Notes: a model not told the origin generated them from the sequence alone. DNA of 64,000 nucleotides from Clavaria fumosa (GCA_951802425.1 OX637805.1:1612001-1676000); one strand, 5' to 3'. Positions 25,734-38,432 are shown, counted from the stretch's first letter. Translations and numbers: made by a program.

Positions 25734-27456
25734 TTATACGACCGTACTGTGCGGATATAACCCTTCGGGTAGCTTACCTCCGTTCCCTTCCCCATCAGCC
25801 CTCAAGCTCTCCACCCACACCTCCACCTTCGCCCACGCCTCCCTCCTAGCACCCTCATCCCACCACCCCTCCGCAAAAATAAAAACATCATGCACCGCAT
25901 CCCTAACCCACACTATCTCCACACGCACGTCATCCCGCTCCATTGCACCCGTGAGCGACTCCACCTCCTTCACAAGCCGCTCATGCGTCCCCAGGACAAC
26001 TAGCGTCCTCGGAAAGCCCTCAAACAGGCGTCGTCCCCGCCCCTCCTCCCCCTCCGCGAGCGTTGCCGGTGAGGGCATCGTCGGCACCAGCGGCACCTCC
26101 TCCTCCCCATTGTGGATCTGCACGACATGCCCATGGCGCAGAAGCACCTCCGCGCTCGCAGGACTCACATATTCCGAGTGCACGATCCGCAACAGGCGTG
26201 CGTACTCCTCCTCGTCGTCCCACACGTGATTGCTCCCACTGCCCATGGGCCAGTGATTGTGGTGGTGGTGCCGCCCAAAGCCGAGGAATGTGCGCTGCAG
26301 CAGCGCGCGGGGCTCGGGCGTGTCGACGAGATAGTCGATGGATCCGTGTGGTCGTGGGATGTACGAGGACGGTGTGCGTGGGAAGGCATGTGCTATGATA
26401 GACGTGAAATGAGCGGTAGTACAAGTCAGGGGGATGTAAAGGTTGGCTTCACATGGGTCACACGAAGGCTAATGGGGAGACGAATGATCAGATTCTCACA
26501 TCAGGAAGAAAAGGGGGGTTGGAAGCGAATACCGAAAACAACAAAAGGCCATCGGGCAAGGGTAACTTTCTTTCGTCCCGGATCCATCTGGCCAGCGCGA
26601 GTGCGAGGTTTCCACCAGAGCTATCTCCAATGAGAACAATTCTGTGGCGGTGGTTTTCTGGCCCATGCCGATACCGCTGCACAACGTGAGAGTAGACCGC
26701 TGCGGCGTCCTGAATCACAGCGGGGAAGGGCGCATATTGGAGGAGACGGTACTCTACAGCATATATTTCGAGGAAGGCTGAGTTCTGAGTGTGTGAAGTT
26801 CAGGTCACCGTGATTTCCAACGGATCCGAAGTCGGGAAACAACCTGCATGAGACGTCTAGGAATGCGAGATGTCCTTGCGGTTTCGTGAGCAGACATATG
26901 GCAGTAACCGCCGCCATGCATAAAGATCCCAACGAGGCGGGGACCTAGCACAGAAGCGCGAGGTCACCAAAAGTAAATAGATAAAATAAAACAAGCCCAT
27001 CAGAGAACCATTCGCGTCCAAAGCGTCTGTCGAGCGTGCCGCATTGCGCGGCCACACAAACACACCCAGCCTTACGAACGGCACCTCCGGATCACCAAGC
27101 ACAATGCCCGTCCTAAACTCTGCGGGCAGAGGGTCGACCCACATGAAGCGCGTCTCACGCAATTTGCCCGGCGTGGGCTCTTCGTCTGGACGGTGGGTAC
27201 CCCACGTCACGCCGGCAACCTCAGTGACTTTGAAGATGCGGCGCGTAAAGTTGACGAGCAGGATCTGGCGCAAAGACCAGGATGGCCGCGGACGCTTGTT
27301 GTAGGGTGCAAGCAAGTAGTAGATGAGCCAGAAAGGGACAAGCAGGAGAGTGGTGAGCAAACGGTAGAGGACATAAATGGCTTTAAGGGGCTCATGTGAG
27401 AAAGGAAGGTGGGCGTGATGAGGGTATGTAGGATGGCGGTCGTAGAGCAGTGGCAT
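25734..27456 (-). CDS. Membrane-anchored alpha/beta hydrolase (esterase/lipase)
   Basis: Five exons (minus): 27456-27009, 26944-26844, 26784-26533, 26468-26453 and 26392-25734, giving about 491 residues. A single N-terminal membrane segment (LLTTLLLVPFWLIYYLL) follows the start ATG at 27456. The oxyanion motif is FMHGGGYC, and the nucleophile elbow is LIGDSSGGN. A C-terminal RDAVHDVFIF supplies the catalytic His. The acid residue is probably in the LGTHERL segment, where Glu replaces the usual Asp. These features match the alpha/beta hydrolase-3 family (hormone-sensitive-lipase-like, including steryl acetyl hydrolases). The 16-nt exon is required to keep the DPSHAFPRTPSSYIP block together. 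It ends about 200 bases from the DUF2156 gene and converges with it. Confidence 0.8.
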
Positions 27457-28047
27457 TGGTATTGGGAGAGGACTAAGAAGATCGGTGACATCACGTGAAA
27501 GAAATGTGTTGTTACCACGTGACGTGATATCATTTGTTGTGGTGCGGAAGTGCGTGTCATATTTTGCATTATTTGGGTACATTGGATATTCAGCTGAGGC
27601 TGAGGAATAACTCTTCATTTGCACAGAAATAAGAGTGAGGAGACATGCTTTGACAACTTCCTGGAGCCTCACCCATTACCAAGATCCCATGCATAACACC
27701 CCAGTGTGTTGTTCTCCAATGATTGCAGACTTTATTTTGGACATAATGCGGTGCTTTACACACAATTCTTTTTTTATCAAATAACTAGATATCAGGTTAG
27801 CAAACTAATCTTGTGCTAATGAAAAGGGGAGCCGAATAGAAAGTAGGAAAGCAAGTGCAGAACCCAAATAAATACCATGGAGGGGTATTCCGGAAAGAAA
27901 ACAAGGTGGATGCATCCATCACGGACGACTGAGCGTGCATGTGGTATGAAGGAAATGGAGATGCAGGATATGGTGGAGGGTACGTTAAGAGCTGTTGGTA
28001 TGATGGGCAGGAGGAGAGGAAAGAAGGGGTAAAGAGGAGGTGCAAAA
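27457..28047. other. Intergenic
   Basis: Holds the promoter of the hydrolase gene (minus) and the 3' region of the DUF7729 gene (minus). Nothing else recognised. Confidence 0.5.
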
Positions 28048-29450
28048 TCACAATGGCGATAGCGCAAGCCCGGCTGAGGACACCAGCAGCGCCCAGAACA
28101 ACATCAACATCAACGAAGGCCCCGACCCACTCTCTCCTGCGCCGTTACTCTGGAAGAAGTTGTTCCCACACGACCGGCCCAACTTGTCCACCGCGTCTTG
28201 GTACGTTACCGCGAGCCCCGCTGTCGCCCCAGACGTCCCGTTCTGCTTCAGCGCGCCAAAATACAGGTCCATCAGCAGCTTTGAGCATGGCGAACACGTC
28301 GGCGTTGTCGAGCTCGGCAGCTTGGTCCCCAGCGGTAGTTGGTAGATGTACACGTCCGACGGGTTCGAGATGTCTACGGCCTCGACGTAGCAGTACGTGA
28401 GAGTCGCCCTGTCGGACTGGCACCCTGCTTGATACATTAAATCGTACGCATTGAGACCTTTGGTCAGGCGGTTCTTAATAAAATGTTTGAGATGAAACAC
28501 AAGAAAGTGTGACGCACCGAGCAAGGTGTCCACCACCTGTTGGGTGTGGTCCTTTAAATCCTGCGGGCACGCAGTCTGGAGGTTCTCCGCAAACCAAGCC
28601 ATGTTCAACCGACACTGCACCAACATCGGAGGTGGGTTACATGTTCCCCAAATGATATCGTTGATCAACGAAATATTCGTCTGGGACTGCTTGTGATCGG
28701 GGGGGACCGAGAACAATTCAGAATCCATTGTGAGGAAATACGGCGACATGCGAGCCGAAACGGGCGAGAGAAATAAGAAGGGGGACTGACCTCGGTGAAC
28801 TTGTTCGAACTCTGGAGGAGGAGCCCGAATGGGCGGCACGCGCGGAAGGGCAGCGCGTTGGTCATGTTCACGAAAAAGTCCAAGCACGTTGAGCTCTTGA
28901 AATCGCGCGACAGCGACTCCAGGGGCTGCGGGAAGGGAGTCGGGAGTGGGGGCTCTGAGAGCGGGATCATCGGGGGGAGGGTTGAGGTCACTGGCGCAGA
29001 GCTCGTCGGGGTCGAGGAACCGCTCGGCGAGCCGGTGGGGAAGGAGATGACGGCCGTGGATGATGATGCCGTGCCCGTTGATGTGGTGGTCGCCGCGCTG
29101 GCCGTCGTGACCGCAAGGCCCCTCCGGGGCAGACTGTGTGACCCGCACCCCCCCGCAAAATGGGGTATTGAGTTGTGAGGGATTACCGGCAGTCGGGCGC
29201 GGGCGAGCACGTCAAAGACGGCCGGAAAGCCGAGATAGTGTGAGAAAAGAGACACGAGCATGAGCACGAGTGGGATCAGGACGACGGTGCACATGGTGCG
29301 GCGGCGGGTGACCACCTTTTTGTCTGCGATGGCAGAGGGCAGAGGGTGCAGTGGAGTGGAATAGTGGTCGTGGCGCGTGTCGGGGGCATTAGTAGTGGAT
29401 TTTGTGTCGTGCGTGGATTGAAAAAGGGGAGACGCTGGCGGGGTGAACAT
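28048..29450 (-). CDS. DUF7729-type fungal cell-surface protein
   Basis: Three exons (minus): 29450-28791, about 28689-28518, and 28457-28048. It starts MFTPPASPLFQ, a typical start for this family, followed by a membrane segment (TMCTVVLIPLVLMLVSLF). A Ser/Thr/Pro-rich stretch comes next, then the cysteine-containing domain: CLDFFVNMTNALPFRACRPF, NDIIWGTCNPPP, YDLMYQAGC and YFGALKQNGTSGATAGLAVT. The C-terminus is hydrophobic (SLMLMLFWALLVSSAGLALS), consistent with a GPI-anchor signal. Function is unknown; the family is fungal and membrane- or wall-attached. The exact second-exon acceptor is ambiguous between three neighbouring AGs. Confidence 0.75.
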
Positions 29451-30630
29451 GGAGGGCCCTCGTTCTGCGACGATGGCTTTGATGATAGAAATTGGAAATA
29501 AAGAAGCAAGGAGCGTGGAGATGTAGGGGATGTCTGTAGGTGTAAGAAAACAAGCGGACTGGGAGTGATGTGGGTAGAGGGCGGATAAGAAGATGGAGGG
29601 AGGAGGGAGGTAGGAGAGGTAGGAAAGGAGACAGAGAGAAAAAAGGGTCGCCTTGCCTGTATTACTGGCCACGTGCTTTGACTTTACAGTAGACGGCCCG
29701 CACTGAGAACTGGGGTGCTTTTCATTGATTGATTTCGCAGATCAAAAATACTCAGGGCGAGGGTAACTACCTAACCAACTACTTACTGCGGAGTGTAACA
29801 TCGCTGCAATTGTCTGAAGAGTGACTGTATTGTAGCCGTAGAGTAAGGCTCAGGTGGGGGGTTAGATTTGCAAATCTTTCCGTAGATCCTGGCCATTGCT
29901 TCCGTCGTCCGCTCAATGGCCCGATGCAAAAAAAACATCAGTACCCTTCATCACGGTGTTATCACAGGAGCGTATATGAGCGGCTATCTGCACGTCTGCT
30001 AGACGAATACGTCTTTGTCTCCGTTGAAGGTTGAATTGCGTAACTGCACAGACGACAATCTAGTAATCTACAGATCGTAGCCACAGCGACGCAACGTACA
30101 TTGTCGACTTGTCGCATCTCATAATGCGCGGTACCTCAAGCATCAATCACCGCCAGCGCTGATGCATGTGAGCCAGTTATGATTGGGTTCTCGCTCGTTG
30201 TCCCCCTTTTTGCATCTGAGCCAGTGATCCTCTTTTTTCTTTCTTTTTTTTCTTGAACCGGAAATCTTCCCTAAAGCGTGTGAAATTACTTGCAAAATAG
30301 TCACCCGCCTTTTTTTCGTCCGTTTCTTCGTTTGCAACACATTTTTCGCGCCTCTTCCGAGCAACAACAAGACCCATTTCTCCTCGCCGTGACCCTCGAC
30401 GACCAGCAAACACAAACCTAACCCGCCCGCTCACCCACTCCACAGCCCATCCATCGACAACCTACCTTTCTGCCCGCGCAATTTTCAGTACTCCACGATT
30501 CCAAACCCTTTTCGTCTCGGTGACTCTTTAAAACCTCATTTTTTCCTTGCAGCCCCCCTCCTCTCTGTTACCCCTCTACCAGCTGCTCTTCCAGACTCTC
30601 AAAGGTCGTCTTACCTCTGTATCAATTACA
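29451..30630. promoter_or_regulatory. Divergent promoter region, DUF7729 gene / DHH1
   Basis: About 1.2 kb between two genes transcribed away from each other. The DHH1-proximal 400 bases are T/C-rich (30210-30620), as in many fungal 5' leaders. No coding exon is supported. Confidence 0.5.
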
Positions 30631-32438
30631 ATGTCTCAACAAACAGCACCCTCATCGTCCTCTATGTACGTGTTACACTGAAATGTGTCTTCAAAACCAA
30701 CTCGTTTATCTATTCCTCCTGCCTTTTGGCAGCCCATCATCTAATACCGCCTCCTGGAAGGCCGGACTCCGCCCCCCTCCAAAAGACTACCGTCCCCAAA
30801 CTGAAGACGTCACTTGCACCAAAGGCTCCGAGTTCGAGGACATGTCGTTGCGGCGCGAGCTGCTCATGGGCATATTCGAGGCCGGTTTCGAGAAGCCGTC
30901 CCCAATCCAAGAGGAAGCCATCCCCATCGCCCTCAGCCGCCGCGATATTCTCGCGCGCGCCAAGAACGGTACAGGCAAAACCGCCGCGTTCGTCATTCCT
31001 GCTCTGCAGCAGGTCGACGTCTCCAAGCCCAAAATACAGAGCGTGCTCCTCGTCCCGACGCGCGAGCTCGCGCTCCAGACATCGCAAGTGTGTAAGACCC
31101 TTGGCAAGCATATGGGTGTGCAGGTCATGGTCACCACTGGCGGCACGACGCTCAAAGACGACATCCTCCGGTTGTCCGAGATTGTCCACGTCCTCGTAGG
31201 CACCCCCGGCCGCATCCTCGATTTGGCCGGAAAACATGTCGCCGATCTGTCAGAATGTCCCATCTTTGTTATGGACGAGGCGGACAAACTCCTATCACCC
31301 GAATTTACACCTGTCGTAGAACAGTTACTCTCCTTCTTGCCTAGAGATCGCCAGGTCATGCTCTTTAGCGCCACCTTCCCGTTGATCGTGAAAGACTTCA
31401 AAGTGAGCTTTTGAGGTTGACGCACTCCTCGGCCTATCGCTCAACTCGCCTTTTCCTTAGGATAAACACATGTCACAACCGTACGAGATTAATCTCATGG
31501 ACGAACTGACATTGCGCGGCGTCACTCAATTCTATGCTTACGTCGAAGAGCGACAAAAAGTCCATTGTCTCAACACCCTCTTCTCCAAGGTAAGCACTCT
31601 CTCACCTCATTACCTCTACCTTTCTTCAATATCTCATTCTCCCGTGTCCCAGCTCCAAATCAACCAATCCATCATCTTTTGCAACTCCACGAACCGGGTC
31701 GAGCTGCTCGCGAAGAAGGTGACCGAACTCGGCTACTCATGCTTCTACTCGCACGCGAAGATGCTGCAGTCTCACCGCAACCGCGTCTTCCACGACTTCC
31801 GCAACGGGGTGTGCCGCAACCTCGTCTGCTCCGACCTCCTCACTCGCGGCATCGACATCCAGGCCGTCAACGTTGTTATCAACTTTGACTTCCCCAAGAA
31901 TGCGGAGACGTACCTCCATCGAATTGGCCGCTCAGGCCGCTTTGGCCACCTCGGCCTCGCCATTAATCTTGTTACATTCGAGGATCGGTTCAACCTGTAT
32001 AGGATTGAGCAGGAAATAGGCACCGAGATACAGCCCATCCCGCAGCACATAGACAAGGGCTTGTACGTTGCGCCTCCGGCGCCGGAAGAGCCAGTCAAGC
32101 CACCACCACAACAGCATCAGCACCAGCAGCAACAACAACAACAGAAGAAGTCAGATCCCGCGGGCCAAAAGCCCCCGCTGCCGAACAACATGGTTAACAA
32201 CAGCACCGTTCCCACCCCTGTCCCCGCCGTCCCCGCCGTCCCCGCCTCCGTCACCCCGGCCAATGCCAACAATGCGAACAACACCAACCACACTAGCAAC
32301 CACAACAGCAGGAGCCGGAATCACAGCAGCGCCAACGCTGAGCGCAACAACGGCGCCTCGAGCGGCGGCAGAGATAGCAGAGGGCCGGGCCCGCGGAACC
32401 GGCCGCCGCCGACTGCGACGGCGTCGTTCCGGCGTTAG
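30631..32438 (+). CDS. DHH1: DEAD-box RNA helicase Dhh1 (DDX6 family)
   Basis: Four exons: 30631-30665, 30733-31402, 31461-31589 and 31653-32438, giving about 539 residues. All helicase motifs are present: Q motif [19 protein letters not shown] (I), PTRELALQ (Ia), TPGRILDL (Ib), VMDEADKL (II), LFSATFP (III), IIFCNS (IV), RGIDIQ (V) and [10 protein letters not shown] (VI). The family-specific ends [16 protein letters not shown] and [13 protein letters not shown] identify Dhh1/DDX6 rather than another DEAD-box protein. A long low-complexity tail (Gln, Pro, Asn, Ser) follows, as in other fungal Dhh1 proteins that form P-bodies. Dhh1 represses translation and promotes decapping in the cytoplasm. 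Confidence 0.95.
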
Positions 32439-33105
32439 AGGTGTGGGCGGGTCGATGTGGAGGGAGGCATAGGAGAGGTGTGGTTGAGGGAGGTGGTGTA
32501 AGAGTGGAAGAGGGTGGAGTGGGGTATGGGCGGAGGTGTCTCGATCGGTCGCACCTGCGCACCCCTACCGCATTTCCCAATCCCATCACAGACCGCGGCG
32601 CAGTCACTCGAACTTTCATGGCTGTTTTTCTTTCCTTTCTTTCTCCATTTTGCACTAACTCTTGCTTCTAGTACTTCTTTCTCTCTTTACTTTTCTGGTT
32701 CCGGCCTTATTCTTTTTTTTGGTCTCGCCGTTATACGGAGGGTGTCGGAGAATATTCCAATCCCACGCCTTCCGTCCCGCTGTGTCTTATATGTAGACAA
32801 CCTTTCTTCGGCGCGTGGTCTTTTCTTACCTTTTTACCCCCTTGTTAAAGGGAATCCTGCGGTCTGTGATGGGATTGGGACGTGCGAGTCTTGGGTGTTT
32901 GGGTGTAGTCGGATCGTGTAGTTACTGAGATGTGTCGTTTGGTTCGTTCGTTTTGGTACGGGTGAATCGATGGTGGTGGTTGATGGCAATACGTTCCAAG
33001 TCGTCCCACACGGGTGGCGCTGAGTTTAGCAGCCCATTCCGCCGTCAACTAATCCGCACTTCCGATCATGATCGTGATCGTGAAGACAGTTCGGAACCGA
33101 TATAT
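32439..33105. other. 3' region of DHH1 and spacer
   Basis: Contains the likely DHH1 3' UTR. No gene is supported. The frame that runs into the pseudogene is open here, but it has no recognisable start. Confidence 0.45.
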
Positions 33106-34560
33106 ATGGCAAACTTAGCTGGGCTCAAACAGCTGTTGCGGCGCATTGGCTACCCCGCACGCTGCAGTGGCGTCGTGAGTCTTCGTGCAGCATGCAGTCA
33201 GGTCGTGCAATTTATCATCGACGCAAAGCTGGACGGGCTGGGGAACCAGACTACTGTCTACAGAGAATACGCGAAGGCCCTTGACGCCGCGAAGGCAGCC
33301 AAAGATCTGCCAACGAAGGTGGAAATCCTTCTCAAAGGCATACGCTCCTGGACGGGCTCTGGCGCCGTCGCCGTCGGCGACACGGTGGAAAAGGTGCAGC
33401 AGACCCGCCACTCGGGCATCCCGTTCGAGGTTGGAGGAATTGCGCGAACAGGAGGAGTTCGCTTCGCTCGTCGTCGAGCACAAGCAAATCGATGCCGAAG
33501 CATCGACTGCCTATCCGTCTGAGCTGTTTTTCGATAAAGCCATGAGCGAGGCACTCAAAGGTTTGCGCGACAACATCAATTCGGCTCCTACTTCCAATTG
33601 AGACTGCCCACGGCTGCCGACATGTCCCAGACCATCAACTCCCTCATCGTGCCGAGGAAAAGATCGACTGCCTCCGGCATTTCAAGAACAGTCCGCTCGT
33701 CCTAGATGTGTTTTGAACACGCGAATCTTGCAGAGGATTGATTCCAAACTTTGCGTTGGGGCACGCCAACACCTCGAGGGAAACATCGAATGTTTACAAA
33801 CTCGGATATATCGACAAGCTTTTCCTCGAATATGTCGGAGTCGCTTAGCAAAAGAGGTCCATCACAAGCTTTTGCAAGACAAAGCTTGGAAACCCAGCAT
33901 TATTCCGCTCCCCAAGGCACAACTCGATTGCTGAATCTTGTTCTGGAAACCCTGAGGGCCCAGGCATCCGCAAGTCCACGTCTTTCCTGACTCAAGAGTA
34001 TGACCCGGTTTGAGCCTTCCTTTCCTCATTGACGGTCCGACACGCGAGGTCCACGTGCGCGAGCGAGGCACACCCATCAGTTACGCGCTAAGCCACGTCC
34101 GGGATGGACTCGCCGTCTTACAGCCCGCGTACGGCTTGTTCCTGTACCGCATCCACGACGACCTCTGGCTCTGGGATGCGGACCCATACAGATGCAGCGC
34201 AGCCTGACGCGAATTGAACCACGCGCAAATGGTCGGGCTCCGGTTCAACGAAAGCAAGACCGGCGTTGTCTGTGGGGAACTGCCCACGGGAGACGCCCGC
34301 TGAAGTCTCCGTTTCGACACGGAGAAGACGCGTTTCCTGATCGACCAAGAGGCGGTATCGGCTCACATCGAAGAACTCCGCCGCCGGTTCGCAGCGACGA
34401 ACAACAAGCACATGAAATTTTTGGTGGAGCTGTGGAGGGCGGCCTGCGGTCCACTATGGCGCGGAACGCGTCAATGAAATGATGGACACGTTCGCGATGA
34501 TCCTGCGGGAGTTGTTCCCATCTGAGGCGGCAGCTCGCGGCCCAGTTTAGCTTGACATTC
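33106..34560 (+). pseudogene. Decayed rvt-type reverse transcriptase gene
   Basis: Pieces of one protein lie in order but in different frames. 33106-33600 gives an N-terminal helical part: KVEILLKGIRSWTGSGAVAVGD, then after a frameshift near 33430-33445, SLVVEHKQIDAE and SELFFDKAMSEALKGLRDN. Near 33790-33840, YKLGYIDKLFLEYVGV. At 34008-34206, RGTPISYALSHVRDGLAVLQ and the RT catalytic core YRIHDDLWLWDADP. Then, split by stops, MVGLRFNESKTG, LRFDTEKTRFLIDQEAV, HIEELRRRFAATN and ERVNEMMDTFAMILRELFP. This order fits the rvt genes, domesticated single-copy reverse transcriptases of fungi, from memory of that family. There are at least four frame breaks or stops, so it is not functional here. Flanking unique genes are intact. 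Confidence 0.68.
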
Positions 34561-34900
34561 CACAGGGATGCTTCTACCCCTCGCGAGTGGGTGTCATCGA
34601 GCTGTTCGCAATGCGACCCAAGATTGAGTGGAATTCGGAGGATTGGAGGCAGTAAACCCGTCTTTGATTCCGGTCCAATAGTTCGGAATGCAAGGGTGAA
34701 GCGAGATCGATGATTCTTCCGCAGATGCGTTCTGTAAGGTTGAATGCAAGGATTTACTGAAACGGGGTGAGGTGGATTCAGGGCTGCGGTAAGCGCTCGC
34801 CTCGTCGCCAGCGTGTCCCTTATCGCACGACTTGGACAAGCGCTACCCATACCAATACCGCGGATTCCTCACCGGCCTCACTAGTGACGACGAGCTGGGA

Positions 34901-36363
34901 ATGTTCACTTCTCAAGTCGCCCGAGAATCTCGTCGCCGTATAATAGTGCGCCCTCCGCGTGGCACGACCTCACATGATTTAGACGTTGGCCTCCTACCTC
35001 CGCCGTCCACTCATCGCTCTGTGTCGCGCTACGCGACGTCCCTACAGAGCCTGCGCGCCAAGGCCTGGCTGCGTTTCCGCTCTCCTTGGACGCCTCGCAA
35101 GCTGGTGTCTCTCGCAGCGCTGTTCCTCGCGCTCGCGGGTTTATGTTTCCTCCAGATCCACATCGAAATCAAGTTCTACCGTCGCAGCTGGGTACGCGAC
35201 GCCGTACTCCAGACCTCGCCGCTGCACGGGTGTTTCGCCGAGCGCCGCATTAGCTCCTCGTACAACGCGAGCGCGCGCGTGTGGGGGCCGCGCCACGGCG
35301 CACTCGCGAGCGGGCTCGCCATGAGCTCCGGGCTCGACTGTTACGACTTCGCAGGGACGGTGCGCCAGCCATCACTCCTACCGCGGCAGCGGCGCGTCGA
35401 GGATGTGCACAGGACGCGGTTTCACTCGTACTGGCGTGTGGACCTCGTGCCCTTCGGCACCCGCCAGGTCGCGATGCTACAGTCCTTCTTCGCGACGCAG
35501 CATCTGCCTGAGTCCCACCTCACCCTCTGGACGAACGGCCCGGAGCTGGCGCGGCATCCGCTCTTGCGGCCGTACCTCGAGCAATTCCCATATTCTTTTT
35601 CTGTTGACGTGGTCGACCTTTCGGTATTGATAGAAGGGACTGCGTTGGATCCACGCCTCGCCGCCCTGCAGGACGAGAGGGCGTGGGTGGATGGTGATAT
35701 CATTCGGCTGCTGCTGCTCTGGAACTTCGGAGGTGTCTGGGTCGACATGGACTCTTTGCTCACTAGAGATTTGACGCCGCTGCTCGGCCACGAGTTCGTC
35801 ATACAATGGGACTGCTACGGTGCGTCGTATCTTCTCGCTTGTTTGCCTCCCACAAGCCTGGACATCACCTCACGATCCAGGCAGATAAGATCTACCAGCC
35901 ACTCAATGGAGCTCTGATGCACTTCCACCAGCATTCTCCATACCTCTGTGAGATGTTCTACATCATGTCACACTCGCCATTGCCAAGGGCAGGCACCACT
36001 GACTGGGGTTCCACGCTTTACTTTCGACTGTGGAGGCGCCTTCTACAGGCGCGGATACCTCCTTTCTCAGTGCTCCCGTTCTGCTTCAGTGATGGGCGGT
36101 CATGTCGACTGGACAACAGGCTGCCAGACCCTTTTGAGTCAGACAGGCCAGATGGAAAGTGGACAATGGGCTTTGGCATGGAGGAGGGCGGCGGGCTGGA
36201 TAAAGCGTTGGGTAAAGTGTTCAGCGTGCATCTGCACAACCAATGGGACAAGCGGTTCCCTAAAGACGGCTGGGTCGAGCGGCTGCTGTTAAGGCGTTAC
36301 GAGGAGCGCTTGAAGAATGCAAGCGATGACAGTTCAACTGGTCTATTCGAGGGTATGCGCTGA
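34901..36363 (+). CDS. Type II membrane glycosyltransferase with DXD motif
   Basis: Two exons, 34901-35819 and 35885-36363, give about 465 residues. A single membrane segment (KLVSLAALFLALAGLCFLQI) near residues 66-85 gives a Golgi-type type II topology. The catalytic block is RLLLLWNFGGVWVDMDSL, with GG-x-x-x-DMD as the nucleotide-sugar/metal-binding DXD. Later blocks include NGALMHFHQHSPYL and VFSVHLHNQWDKRFP. These fit the glycosyltransferase sugar-binding-region family (GT32-like, alpha-1,4/alpha-1,6 type); the acceptor is unknown. The frame stays open upstream to 34832 without an ATG. I chose 34901 because it is the first ATG. Confidence 0.75.
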
Positions 36364-36418
36364 ACCGCAGGCCGAATGACTACACTCTCGCCGCCAAATA
36401 GGGCAGCACGCTCACCGC

Positions 36419-37016
36419 TCATCGTGACACGTCTTCTAATGGAGGCATGATACGAACCTCCTTGCCTTCGTTCCTCGTATGGATCTTCAGCTTCTCCATC
36501 AAACCCGAGTTCTTCCATCGCTCGGGAAGCAGCCGCTTCCCTGTCGACCAGTAGTATATGTCCCAGTCTGGCTCATCCAGCAGCTGTAGGGAGCGAAAAA
36601 AGCGTGTGCAGACTCTGTCAGTTACAGCGAAAAGGGGATAACAACAGCAGAGAGGGGAAGTGTTATCGTCGCGGTGCGGTGATTAAGTAGCACACAACAG
36701 GAAACACACACACCTTGTCGTACTCGTGAAGCTCGGGGCGGGACATCGCACGCAGGTGTTCCCTGGCGAATGTGCTGAGAAGCAGGTCGGTCTCGAGGAT
36801 CCCGCGCTTGCGCGACTGGTAGGTCAGGCGGGCTCTCAGCGTGTCTAACGACTCATCTCCCCGGCGGAGCGGCGTGACGCCGGGAGACGGAGAAGGGCCA
36901 GCGCCTGGAGTGGTGTAGCGCAGAAGGCGAGGAATACGTGGATATCGCATGGGATTGACACGGCAGACAAATAGGTGTCCATTCGCGTGGTGAAGCCGAT
37001 GAAGTGTCATGTCCAT
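36419..37016 (-). CDS. SDH5: Succinate dehydrogenase assembly factor 2 (Sdh5/Emi5)
   Basis: Two exons (minus), 37016-36714 and 36583-36419, give about 155 residues. The conserved core [53 protein letters not shown] and [17 protein letters not shown] is unmistakable for the Sdh5 family, which flavinates the SDH1 subunit in the mitochondrial matrix. Three in-frame ATGs (37016, 37010, 36950) could start a basic presequence; [16 protein letters not shown] from 36950 is the most typical one. This is the last unique gene before the transposon island; its start lies within 100 bases of the composition break. Confidence 0.9.
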
Positions 37017-37079
37017 CTACCTGTCCACTTACATGCCACTTACCTGTCCAATGGGGACCAGCAATGCCTGCCAACTTGG

Positions 37080-38427
37080 GTTTGTTTGTACTTGTTGTTG
37101 CTGCCTGCTACAGCACTGACCCAAAAGTTGTAAAGAGGTTATAGGCTTCCACAAGTACTTTGAAGCTTAGTTTGAGTGAGATAAAATAATCACAGATTTA
37201 ATTTGAGCAAATTGTCAGAGATAGAATTTTTACTTTTTGCCTCAATATTTAATTATGAGCACTGGTGGTGTCATATAAATTCATTGAAGTCAAAATTAAA
37301 ATTTCTGCCTTAGACAATCTGTTTAAAATAATTCTTGGATTGTTTTATCTCACTAAGATGAAGCACCAAACTCAATAGAGAGGTCAGAAAGATAATGATG
37401 ATGTGTTCAATACCAAATTGTATATATTGGGTGAGATAAAAATTGTGTAAAAATATTCTGATTGCTGGAGAATATAGACAACATACATAGAAACAATATC
37501 TCTCACTAAAACTAAGCTCAAAAGTGGCTGAGGAATGCAGGAAATGGCACACAGATATCTGCATCCATTTATGGCAACATGATCATTAGCATGTGTCACC
37601 ACATATAATATTACACCTTTATGCCTAAAATGGGTACAGGCCATGTACTGGTCTGTGCTGATTTCCCACAGCTTATATAATCTGAACAACTCCTTTTGGT
37701 TGGCTTTACTCTGACTCCAAACACCACACTCTCCAATATGTCTGCTGTACTTGAGCCTGGGAATGCAGATGATGGGAATGTGTAGGCCTTGTCATCACAC
37801 CTCACCCTTGGTCCTGACATGCTTGCCCACACTACCTGGTGTGGCCTGCTCATTGCTTGTTTGCCCCTGTTTGCAGGCAATGCCACCTGGCTCCATCTGC
37901 ACACTGCCCACATTCACTTGGCACCCCCTGCTCACAACCAACACTGCCTGGCACCCTCTGCTTGGCACCCCTGCTCACAGCCAATGCTACTTGGCACCCC
38001 CTGCTCACTACCAGCACCCCCTGCTTGCTACTGGCACCCCCTGCTTGCTACCCATACTGCCTCACCCTGCCACACCTCCTGGCACCTCCCAACACTGCCT
38101 TGCACCATCTGGCTCCCCTGCTTGCAGCCAATGCTGCCTGGCTCCCCTGCCACCTTGTTCTCTGTCACACCTCCTGGAACCTCCCAATTCTGTCTGCTGT
38201 GTACTACTCTTGCCATACAAGCTTTTGAGAACCACCAGAGTAGTGGCAGCAACAGCCCAGGCCCCTCTCTGCAGTCAGAGACCAATGGCAGGGACCTAGG
38301 CCATTAATTTCTTTTACCTTGCTGGCTGTCAGATTCCCAGCTCCTCTCCTATGCACTGTGTCTCCCAGGCCATTGGTGAGCTCTTCAGCCCCAATCAGCC
38401 CATCTGATCCTCCTGTATCACCTCCTG
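37080..38427. other. CpG-poor, gene-free edge of the transposon island
   Basis: No gene recognised. 37140-37620 is AT-rich with very few CpG. Open frames here have no recognisable protein. Contains the minisatellite-like tract listed separately. Confidence 0.5.
37903..38170. repeat. Degenerate C-rich minisatellite-like tract
   Basis: Imperfect repeats of a unit like TGGCACCCCCTGCTCAC, sometimes shortened, run for about 270 bases. They create three overlapping open frames on the plus strand rich in His, Pro, Leu and Thr that are not genes. Confidence 0.6.
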
Positions 38428-38432
38428 CACAC

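Noticed and set aside
37751..38307. Three overlapping Pro/Leu/His-rich frames
   Set aside because: Produced by the C-rich repeat tract, with no domain content.
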